Of a DNA stretch of 5,692 nt, positions 1 to 4,887 are shown piece after piece. This DNA comes from Arenicella sp. (GTDB taxonomy: Bacteria > Pseudomonadota > Gammaproteobacteria > Arenicellales > Arenicellaceae). Under the pieces are notes generated by a model. That model had not been told where the DNA came from and did not search any database. It saw only the letters and a program-made list of their open reading frames with translations. The position numbers and the translations under genes are program-made. The stretch lies in NCBI GenBank assembly GCA_018677115.1, contig JAHHOC010000418.1:1-5692 (forward strand). The letters are read 5' to 3'. Each line of letters begins with the position of its first letter. Within the stretch, counting starts at the first letter, position 1.

Positions 1-1
1 G

Positions 2-112
2 GCAGAGGTGGCGCGAGTATACAGAGTGAAAACTGCGAATACTATTCAATATGAGGGATTATCGGCCATCAGTAAGCCGGGTTTACTGAATATCTACAAT
101 TGTGCCGTTTGA
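2..112 (+). CDS. Possible 3' tail of a gene entering from the left (uncertain)
   Basis: The second plus-strand frame is open from the left edge for 36 codons and ends at a TGA at 110-112. The other two plus frames stop earlier (TGA at 52-54 in frame 1, TGA at 27-29 in frame 3). If coding, this is the C-terminal end of a gene convergent with the NYN gene. The peptide (ending ...LLNIYNCAV) matches no family I recognise. A 36-codon open stretch can arise by chance, so this is only a possibility; the region may be plain intergenic DNA. Confidence 0.2.
   Translation, partial: AEVARVYRVKTANTIQYEGLSAISKPGLLNIYNCAV
71..87. repeat. Imperfect 17-nt inverted repeat
   Basis: AGTAAG and TTTACT face each other across a CCGGG centre (71-76 and 82-87), with one G-T pair; the pairing can continue inward through CC/GG. 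It could be a small hairpin or a dyad operator. It lies inside the possible left-edge reading frame and beyond the 3' end of the NYN gene. There is no T-tract, so it is not a convincing terminator. Confidence 0.3.
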
Positions 113-117
113 ACCAT

Positions 118-138
118 GAGCACGCTATGATGGTGCTC
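118..138. terminator. Candidate hairpin between convergent 3' ends
   Basis: GAGCAC (118-123) and GTGCTC (133-138) form a perfect 6-bp stem with a 9-nt loop, starting 8 bases beyond the NYN stop codon (TGA, 149-147 on the minus strand). If a plus-strand gene really ends at 112, the hairpin lies between the two 3' ends, as a bidirectional terminator would. Against this, no run of T follows the stem on either strand, so intrinsic termination would be weak. It may instead be a 3'-end stabilising stem-loop. Confidence 0.3.
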
Positions 139-146
139 GAATAAGA

Positions 147-914
147 TCAGGATTTTGGGGGTCTGCGAACTGTTTTCTTGGTGCGCACATAAATTGCTTT
201 AGAGCGGCCATTACCAATGGGGCGCTGTTCTATCTCGAACAACTTGGTTGCCTTGACCAGCTCACCCAGTTTTTCATAACCATAGTTTCTCGGATCGAAC
301 TCTGAAGACTGATTCGCCATATGACTGCCAACCGGTCCCAGCTGTGCCCAGCCGCTTTCATCTGACGAGGCGTCGACCGCTTTGCGTAATGCCTGCACCA
401 GTTTTGTATCCTGTTTCAGTTCATTGGTGCTTTTCTTAACCAGACCCTGACTGTCATCAGTGGTGGCACGCAATACTTCGGTATAAATAAACTTGTCGCA
501 GGCGGCGACAAAGGGAGACGGTGTCTTTTTTTCACCAAACCCATATACTGACAAACCTCCCTCTCTGATGCGGGATGCCAGTTTAGTAAAATCGCTATCG
601 CTGGATACAATGCAAAACCCATCGAAAGCCTGGCTGTATAGCAAGTCCATGGCGTCAATAATCATCGCGCTATCGGTGGCATTTTTACCCTTGGTATAGG
701 CAAACTGCTGCATCGGCTGAATTGAATGATCCAGCAGCACCTCTTTCCAGCCTTTGAGACCGGGAGACGTCCAATCACCATATATGCGCTTGACGCTGGC
801 GACGCCATAGTTGGCAATTTCAGCCAGCAAAGCATCAACAATACTCGGCTGAGCATTGTCGGCGTCGATCAAGACGGCTAATTTATTATTTGGATCCACG
901 CGCTCATTAGACAC
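147..914 (-). CDS. NYN domain putative ribonuclease with C-terminal LOTUS/OST-HTH-like domain
   Basis: A 255-residue protein of the NYN (LabA/DUF88-like, PIN-fold) family. Known NYN/PIN proteins are mostly metal-dependent RNA nucleases. The domain spans about residues 11-148, with the acidic residues expected of the active site: D17 and D19 in LIDADN, D81 and D87 in the NATDSAMIIDAMD stretch, and D106 and D108 in VSSDSDF. Residues about 165-247 (GWAQLGPVGSHM..., NYGYEKLGELV...) resemble the OST-HTH/LOTUS domain often joined to bacterial NYN domains, which probably binds RNA. The tail is basic (RTKKTVRRPPKS). No signal peptide or membrane segment, so cytoplasmic. The start is a GTG; codon 6, also GTG (899), is an alternative and neither has a strong ribosome binding site. 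It is the last gene of the minus-strand cluster, 28 nt after the S4 gene. The domain call is firm; the RNA target is unknown. Confidence 0.88.
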   Translation of the reverse strand: MSNERVDPNNKLAVLIDADNAQPSIVDALLAEIANYGVASVKRIYGDWTSPGLKGWKEVLLDHSIQPMQQFAYTKGKNATDSAMIIDAMDLLYSQAFDGFCIVSSDSDFTKLASRIREGGLSVYGFGEKKTPSPFVAACDKFIYTEVLRATTDDSQGLVKKSTNELKQDTKLVQALRKAVDASSDESGWAQLGPVGSHMANQSSEFDPRNYGYEKLGELVKATKLFEIEQRPIGNGRSKAIYVRTKKTVRRPPKS

Positions 915-942
915 GAGCCATGACGACAGTGCAACCGCAGCA

Positions 943-1155
943 CTATTGCATTTGCATCAGAAATTTCTGTCCCTCGAATACGATAACATCCCCAACAACT
1001 ATTTTGCGCCGCTTGCGCGTCTCCACTTCGTCGTTAACCTCAACCAGGCCGCTGGCAATTAGTGTCTTTGCTTCGCCGCCGCTGGCTGCGAGGCCTTCAA
1101 ATTTAAGTATTTTGAACAACTCCACGGGTTGACGCCGGAGATAAATGGTTTGCAT
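943..1155 (-). CDS. Small S4-domain RNA-binding protein, YbcJ-like
   Basis: A 70-residue protein that is almost entirely one S4 RNA-binding fold. The signature runs about residues 10-62: a helix (VELFKILKFEGLAASGGEAK), then LIASGLVEVNDEVETRKRRKI and VGDVI. The SGGEAK...GLVEVNGxxETRKRxK pattern and the length match E. coli YbcJ, an S4 protein of poorly defined function thought to bind RNA. The basic RKRRK patch at residues 48-51 probably contacts RNA. The ATG start lies 6 nt after the stop of the second YeeE half, with only a weak ribosome binding site, so translation may be coupled to the upstream gene. Cytoplasmic. The link to the sulfur genes is positional only; it may be an operon passenger. 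Family assignment is strong, the cellular role is unknown. Confidence 0.88.
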   Translation of the reverse strand: MQTIYLRRQPVELFKILKFEGLAASGGEAKTLIASGLVEVNDEVETRKRRKIVVGDVIVFEGQKFLMQMQ

Positions 1156-1161
1156 GGGCGG

Positions 1162-1581
1162 CTAGGTCAGGAAGTGCTGCTTTAGCCAGGTCGAACTGAG
1201 CATGCCAAATATCATTGCAGCTACGAAAACAAACGAATCCAGCCGCAGGTATGCCAGGGATGCCACCGCCGGTCCTGGACAATATCCATACATGCCCCAA
1301 CCCAAGCCAAAAAGAATCGCACCATACAACAGCGGCCGGTCGATCACTGCGTTTGTCGGCAAATGAAACTCGGTACTCAAGCGGGGGGCCGGTTGACGAA
1401 GAACATAACGATATCCGATAGCAGTAACCAGCACTGCCGACCCCATCACGAAGGCAAGACTGGCATCCCAGTCCCCGAAAACATCCAGGAAACCCAGCAC
1501 CTTATGGGTATTTGTCATGCCGGAAACGCTGAGGCCCAAACCGAATAATATGCCACAGGCGAGTGCAGTTAGCTTAATCAT
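1162..1581 (-). CDS. YeeE/YedE (DUF6691-type) transporter, second half
   Basis: A 139-residue inner-membrane protein with about four hydrophobic helices (roughly residues 3-20, 42-60, 84-104 and 113-131). Family marks are SGMTNTHKVLGFLD near residues 20-33 and GWGMYGYCPGPA near 94-105, with a single conserved-type cysteine, C101. It is the C-terminal half of the YeeE/YedE fold, which in full-length members such as TsuA carries thiosulfate using conserved cysteines; paired half-size proteins such as PmpA/PmpB are known. It probably forms a heterodimer with the preceding half. The frame stays open to 1710, but I chose the ATG at 1581: its first codon overlaps the TGA of the first half as ATGA, a classic coupling arrangement, and homologues begin at this MIKL-type segment. 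The exact sulfur substrate cannot be read from the sequence. Confidence 0.9.
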   Translation of the reverse strand: MIKLTALACGILFGLGLSVSGMTNTHKVLGFLDVFGDWDASLAFVMGSAVLVTAIGYRYVLRQPAPRLSTEFHLPTNAVIDRPLLYGAILFGLGWGMYGYCPGPAVASLAYLRLDSFVFVAAMIFGMLSSTWLKQHFLT

Positions 1582-2015
1582 GTGACCACCGGTAATAAGT
1601 GACGCAAGGCAAACACGGTAGCAAAACCGGCAAACATAAACGTCAGCGTGGCAAATATTGAACGCGGTGAAAAGCGGCTTATTCCGCATACACCATGACC
1701 ACTGGTACATCCGGAACCCAGATTGGTGCCAAAACCAACTACCCAGCCGGCGACGATTGCAACCAACAGGTTATGCTCGCTGACAGGGGGCAATGGCAAG
1801 CCAAAAGCCCGATGTGCGAGAAACGCTCCACTCACCATGCCAAGCACGAATAGCATTTGCCAGGACAGTATCCCTGCTGTGCGATTCATGGCCTGTGAAA
1901 GACCTGTCCAGAAAATACCGCTGATGCCGGTTACCCTTCCCAACAAGGCCATCATCAGCACCGCTGCCGCACCAATGGCAAGCCCACCGAGCGTTGCTAA
2001 ACTGAAATCGTGCAC
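1578..2015 (-). CDS. YeeE/YedE family transporter, first half
   Basis: A 145-residue inner-membrane protein with about four hydrophobic segments (roughly residues 5-25, 50-68, 83-100 and 118-138). The key motif is [12 protein letters not shown] at residues 100-111, with C103, H107 and C110; such cysteines in YeeE/YedE proteins handle thiosulfate or related sulfur species during passage through the membrane. [11 protein letters not shown] near residues 26-36 is also typical. It pairs with the half encoded just downstream, which it overlaps by 4 nt. The start is GTG at 2015: the nearby ATG at 2023 is in another frame and stops after two codons, and the frame itself closes upstream at the TAG that ends the dioxygenase gene. 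Next to an ETHE1-like enzyme, import or export of a sulfur compound linked to sulfide/persulfide metabolism is the best reading. Confidence 0.9.
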   Translation of the reverse strand: MHDFSLATLGGLAIGAAAVLMMALLGRVTGISGIFWTGLSQAMNRTAGILSWQMLFVLGMVSGAFLAHRAFGLPLPPVSEHNLLVAIVAGWVVGFGTNLGSGCTSGHGVCGISRFSPRSIFATLTFMFAGFATVFALRHLLPVVT

Positions 2016-2027
2016 TACGTCATTCTG

Positions 2028-2741
2028 CTAGTGTTCATCAACTGGCTGCGGTAGTTCGCCACAAGCCTGATTGGCCGATACCGCAACATCCATCATTTTC
2101 GGATCGGGAAGGTTTAAATTATCCATATGTTCGACAAACTGATTAATATCATCGATGTTAATACGCGGATTGTTTGCCCGCTCTTCGCCGATGGTTGAGG
2201 CGTTTCGGCCATTATAATCGTGCCCGGGATAAACCACAGTGTCATCGGACAATTGCAAAAGTCGTCGCAGGCTGTGATACAGCGACTCAGCATTGCCATT
2301 CTGGAAATCGGTTCGGCCGGTGCCACGGATCAGGAGAGTGTCGCCACTGAAAAGATAGTCGCCCGAATCACCCTCGACCAGAAAACAATAGGATTCGAGG
2401 GTGTGCCCGGGAGTATGCAGGCAGACGATTGGGATTCCGCCTACCGATAACGTATCACCATCTGAAAAGTTTTTGGTCGCGCAACTCACCTGTGCCTCAA
2501 CGCCCATCATAGTGGCACAACCGGTGATCTCCCTTAATTTGCCGAGCGCGGTAATATGATCCGCATGGACATGTGTATCCACAGCCAAAACCAGGGTTAA
2601 GTTCAGTTCCGCCAAGAGTGTGGTGTAACGGTCGACCAAATCCAGTACCGGGTCGATCAGGCAGGCCTCACCGGTATTTTCATCCGCCAGCAAATAGGTA
2701 TAGGTATAGGAAGTGTAATCTAGCAATTGGCGAATCAGCAT
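2028..2741 (-). CDS. Persulfide dioxygenase, ETHE1/BLH-like metallo-beta-lactamase fold
   Basis: A 237-residue non-haem iron enzyme of the ETHE1 branch. The known reaction is glutathione persulfide plus oxygen and water to sulfite and glutathione, clearing reactive sulfur in the cytoplasm. Numbered from the ATG: THVHADH at 56-62 (H57, H59, D61, H62), TPGHT with H113, SGD with D134, and PGHDY with H174. H57, H113 and D134 correspond to the iron ligands H79, H135 and D154 of human ETHE1. LLIRGTGRTDFQ (136-147) and the NNPRI and NLNLPDPKMMDVAVSANQACG blocks are ETHE1-specific; R143 matches human R163, while T141 replaces the human C161. Length is normal for the single-domain form, with no rhodanese fusion. 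A GTG at 2756 would add five residues, but I prefer ATG because family members start at MLIRQL-like sequence. First gene of the minus-strand cluster, 12 nt before the YeeE halves. Confidence 0.92.
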   Translation of the reverse strand: MLIRQLLDYTSYTYTYLLADENTGEACLIDPVLDLVDRYTTLLAELNLTLVLAVDTHVHADHITALGKLREITGCATMMGVEAQVSCATKNFSDGDTLSVGGIPIVCLHTPGHTLESYCFLVEGDSGDYLFSGDTLLIRGTGRTDFQNGNAESLYHSLRRLLQLSDDTVVYPGHDYNGRNASTIGEERANNPRINIDDINQFVEHMDNLNLPDPKMMDVAVSANQACGELPQPVDEH

Positions 2742-2749
2742 TTTGAACT

Positions 2750-2764
2750 CTGGCACTGGCAGTG
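2750..2764. repeat. Short palindrome and tandem CTGGCA repeat at the start of the sulfur operon
   Basis: CACTG and CAGTG (2754-2758 and 2760-2764) form an 11-nt palindrome around one central base, overlapping a tandem CTGGCA repeat (2750-2755 and 2756-2761). It lies between the candidate -10 and the ATG of the dioxygenase gene, where a repressor would block transcription. Arms this short also occur by chance, and no regulator gene is present in the window. Confidence 0.2.
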
Positions 2765-2771
2765 AAAAACA

Positions 2772-2800
2772 ATAATACCAGCTTGTCAGCGGTCATTGAA
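2772..2800 (-). promoter_or_regulatory. Candidate sigma-70 promoter for the sulfur operon
   Basis: On the minus strand TATTAT (2777-2772) matches the -10 consensus at five of six positions and lies 17 bases after TTCAAT (2800-2795), which matches the -35 at only three. The -10 lies about 30 bases before the chosen ATG at 2741, a sensible leader length. The weak -35 would fit an activated or regulated promoter. This is pattern matching only. Confidence 0.3.
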
Positions 2801-2910
2801 ACATGTCTCGATCGGGCAACCCACCCTTGGCAGGCGAATCTCCGGATGTTGGTTTTGGTCTGCCGTGGTTAACAGAGCAGATATTTATTCCAGCAACTGC
2901 ACAGACCTCT

Positions 2911-2916
2911 TATACT
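2911..2916 (+). promoter_or_regulatory. Candidate -10 element for the metalloprotease gene
   Basis: TATACT matches the sigma-70 -10 consensus at five of six positions and lies 18 bases before the GTG at 2935. No good -35 is found 16 to 18 bases upstream (TTCCAG at 2888-2893 is the closest). A promoter here would leave a leader of only about 12 bases with no ribosome binding site, unless translation starts at the GTG at 2956. Confidence 0.25.
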
Positions 2917-2934
2917 TAACGGCCTTGCAATCAA

Positions 2935-3723
2935 GTGGTCGGGGTTTCAACCGGCGTGTTTAAATTTGCCAGAACAGCAATTCTACTGGTGATCCTGCTA
3001 TCAGTGTGGGCCACCGTCAACCTGCAGCGCAACGTGGCGCGCGACTGGAAAGGCACACTGGATATCGCGATTGTGCCGCTTATTGCCGATCAGCAGGCCG
3101 GCACAAGGCGCTTTGTGGCTGGCCTGAAAGATCGTGATTTTGCAGAAATTGCCCGGTATCTGACCGCACAGGGCCAACGCTACGGTAGAGATCTGAATCA
3201 CGCTTTCAAGCTCTCACTGAAACCGTCAACAAACCGCTTGCCGCCAGTTCCCCCTGAACACCGCGACAGAAAGTTTCAAATTGCCCTGTGGTCGTTGAAG
3301 TTGCGCTGGTGGGCGTGGCGCAACCGCCCCGATGATCACCACAATTCTCAGATACGCATCTATGTCCTGTACCAGAGCCCCAGTGAAGACATGCGCCTGC
3401 AACACTCGTTAGGGCTGCAGAATGGCCTGATAGGTATTATCCAGGCGCGTGCCTATGACTCGCAACAATCGCTGCACAAAGTTGTAATAACGCATGAACT
3501 ACTGCATATATTAGGTGCCAGCGACAAATACGATCTGTACACTGGCCAGCCAATCTACCCGGACGGTTATGCATCTCCGGATGCCACGCCACTGCTGCCA
3601 CAACGAACAGCGGAAATCATGGGCCGTGCCGTGCCGCTGACGGAAAATAGTCATCGGGTGGCGGTGTTTCTGCGCGACACCCTGATCGGCGACAAAACGG
3701 CGAGAGAAATAGGCTGGTTATAA
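2935..3723 (+). CDS. Membrane-anchored putative zinc metalloprotease with HExxHxxGxxD motif
   Basis: A 262-residue protein of no named family that I recognise, but with a clear zinc-protease signature. Residues 13-28 are hydrophobic (TAILLVILLSVWATV) after a short basic start, giving a signal anchor or signal peptide, so the rest is probably periplasmic. HELLHILGASDKYD at 187-200 fits HExxHxxGxxD: H187 and H191 bind zinc, E188 is catalytic, and D197 takes the place of the third metzincin histidine, as in snapalysin. AEIMG at 226-230 gives a plausible Met-turn (M229) downstream. A tryptophan-rich basic stretch (LRWWAWRNR, 123-131) is unusual. Translation starts at a GTG with no visible ribosome binding site; GTG at 2956 is an alternative that keeps the hydrophobic segment. 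Upstream it diverges from the sulfur operon; the sigma gene follows after 64 nt in the same direction. Substrate unknown. Confidence 0.82.
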   Translation: MVGVSTGVFKFARTAILLVILLSVWATVNLQRNVARDWKGTLDIAIVPLIADQQAGTRRFVAGLKDRDFAEIARYLTAQGQRYGRDLNHAFKLSLKPSTNRLPPVPPEHRDRKFQIALWSLKLRWWAWRNRPDDHHNSQIRIYVLYQSPSEDMRLQHSLGLQNGLIGIIQARAYDSQQSLHKVVITHELLHILGASDKYDLYTGQPIYPDGYASPDATPLLPQRTAEIMGRAVPLTENSHRVAVFLRDTLIGDKTAREIGWL

Positions 3724-3733
3724 CCAATAAAAT

Positions 3734-3762
3734 GCAACCTTTTCGCCGCATAATGCGTCAAA
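3734..3762 (+). promoter_or_regulatory. Candidate ECF-type promoter upstream of the sigma gene
   Basis: GCAACCT (3734-3740), then 16 bases, then GTCAAA (3757-3762) resembles the RpoE-like ECF promoter pattern GGAACTT / GTCAAA with its usual spacing. It ends 25 bases before the GTG of the sigma gene, the correct place for autoregulation. The spacer ends in a small palindrome, CGCAT-A-ATGCG (3747-3757), which overlaps the -10 element by one base and might bind a regulator. The -35 element is an imperfect match, so this remains a candidate. Confidence 0.35.
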
Positions 3763-3787
3763 TTATTACCAGTACTGAAAAAGCGGC

Positions 3788-4312
3788 GTGAAGAGCGTGT
3801 CAGGCAATAATGAAGCTGAGTTAATTGAACTCGCAAAATCTGGGGATTTGAAGGCCTATGAGCAACTTTACCGGAAACATGTCGGCAAAATACACGCGCT
3901 GTGCCTGCGCCTAACCGGGCAAACCGAACTCGCTGAAGACATGACGCAGGAATCATTTATCCGGGCCTGGCAGAAGCTGGGTAGTTTTCGCGGTGACAGC
4001 GCCTTCAGTAGCTGGTTGTACCGCTTGAGCAGCAATGTGGCGATCGGTTATCTTCGGCAGCAAAATAAATGGCGGATGGTCAGCTTTGAAGAGAGTCATC
4101 ACCAGGCAACAATAGGTTTTGCATCGATCCATGAAGAAGCCCCGGATCTTGAAAAAACCCTGATGAAGCTGCCCGACCAGGCTCGTACAGTAGTCATTTT
4201 ACACGAACACCTGGGCTACAAGCATGCGGAGATCGCTCAATTAACCGGTATAGCGGTCGGCACCTCTAAGTCGCTCCTATCGAGAGCCAAAGCGCTTATA
4301 CAGAACAACTAG
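3788..4312 (+). CDS. ECF-type RNA polymerase sigma factor
   Basis: A 174-residue sigma-70 family protein of the two-domain extracytoplasmic-function type. Region 2 covers about residues 21-91 (AYEQLYRKHVGKIHALCLRL, then AEDMTQESFIRAWQKLGSFRG and FSSWLYRLSSNVAIGYLRQ), which binds core polymerase and the -10 element. Region 4 covers about 120-170 (LEKTLMKLPDQAR..., then a helix-turn-helix HAEIAQLTGIAVGTSKSLLSRAK) and reads the -35 element. Length is typical, with no C-terminal extension. The GTG start is the first in frame after a TGA at 3776-3778; a second GTG at 3797 is possible. The start has only a weak purine stretch before it. The stop is 4 nt before the next gene, the putative anti-sigma factor, so the two are almost surely co-expressed. 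Its regulon probably includes its own operon; the inducing signal is unknown. Confidence 0.95.
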   Translation: MKSVSGNNEAELIELAKSGDLKAYEQLYRKHVGKIHALCLRLTGQTELAEDMTQESFIRAWQKLGSFRGDSAFSSWLYRLSSNVAIGYLRQQNKWRMVSFEESHHQATIGFASIHEEAPDLEKTLMKLPDQARTVVILHEHLGYKHAEIAQLTGIAVGTSKSLLSRAKALIQNN

Positions 4313-4316
4313 ATTC

Positions 4317-4874
4317 ATGAAAGAAAATCACAATGACAACACTGATGTCAGCCAACAGCTGGCTGAACTTGAGTGGGATACGCAACCCCGGCGTGATCTC
4401 TGGCCTGATATAGCTTCCAAAATCCGCTTCGCCGATAGACGGCTCAAGATTAAGCAGCGTTGGACCAGTAAATCAGTCTGGGTACCAACCGCGATCGCGG
4501 CCAGCCTGGTACTGGTCATCGGCACAGTCATGTTTAACTCGGTGCTGTATCAGCAAAATCTGGCTAATCAAAAATACCAGGCTGCAATGGCCCTGTACCA
4601 AGAGGCTCAATTGCAATTGATCGAACAACAACATCAAACTGTGCGCTTGCAGCTGGCTGGCCTGCTCAACCGGCAAAACGCCAACCTGAGTCCGGACTTC
4701 GTCGCCGAAGTCGAGAAATTGATGCAAAATATCGATTCCGCTGCCAGCGAAATAAAAAAGGCAATTTCCTCGCAACCAAATAACCCCAACTACACGTCTT
4801 TATTAGTACGGACTTATCAGCAGGAATTAAAATTGTTGAACAGGGTCGAGACTACGCCGGACACGACAATCTAA
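4317..4874 (+). CDS. Putative membrane anti-sigma factor, cysteine-free
   Basis: A 185-residue protein with a cytoplasmic N-terminus, one membrane helix at about 54-75 (VWVPTAIAASLVLVIGTVMF) and a periplasmic C-terminal part. The N-terminal RRDLWPDIASKIRFADRR segment (25-42) resembles the stretch before the membrane helix in other proteobacterial anti-sigma factors. Residues about 79-150 are rich in Q, L, E and A and probably form a long helix or coiled coil; the end (NNPNYTSLLVRTYQQELKLL) is a recurring feature of such proteins. It contains no cysteine at all, so the zinc-binding HxxxCxxC anti-sigma motif is absent and sigma binding must differ from ZAS proteins. The ATG is 4 nt after the sigma stop, with no ribosome binding site of its own, implying translational coupling. 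The role is inferred mainly from position and topology. Confidence 0.8.
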   Translation: MKENHNDNTDVSQQLAELEWDTQPRRDLWPDIASKIRFADRRLKIKQRWTSKSVWVPTAIAASLVLVIGTVMFNSVLYQQNLANQKYQAAMALYQEAQLQLIEQQHQTVRLQLAGLLNRQNANLSPDFVAEVEKLMQNIDSAASEIKKAISSQPNNPNYTSLLVRTYQQELKLLNRVETTPDTTI

Positions 4875-4877
4875 CAT

Positions 4878-4882
4878 GAGGT
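4878..4882 (+). promoter_or_regulatory. Strong ribosome binding site for the DUF4097 gene
   Basis: GAGGT lies in the 13-nt gap after the anti-sigma stop, with GAGG six bases from the ATG at 4888. It is the best Shine-Dalgarno match seen among the genes of this window and fixes the start. It suggests the exported protein is made in larger amounts than the coupled anti-sigma factor. Confidence 0.75.
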
Positions 4883-4887
4883 AAAAC

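Noticed and set aside
16..21. TATACT on the minus strand as a promoter -10
   Set aside because: No acceptable -35 at 16 to 18 bases, and no gene start can be seen before the left edge.
1582..1710. An N-terminal extension of 43 residues for the second YeeE/YedE half
   Set aside because: It lies wholly within the first half's coding sequence in another frame, is rich in cysteine and aromatic residues unlike the family, and the ATG at 1581 forms a typical ATGA overlap with the upstream stop.
1723..2031. A 102-codon plus-strand open frame opposite the first YeeE half
   Set aside because: It is antisense to a well-supported transporter gene, has a low-complexity composition (P, A, T, S) and no family resemblance or ribosome binding site.
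3651..3956. A 101-codon minus-strand open frame across the end of the metalloprotease gene and the start of the sigma gene
   Set aside because: It overlaps two well-supported genes on the other strand and shows no recognisable domain.
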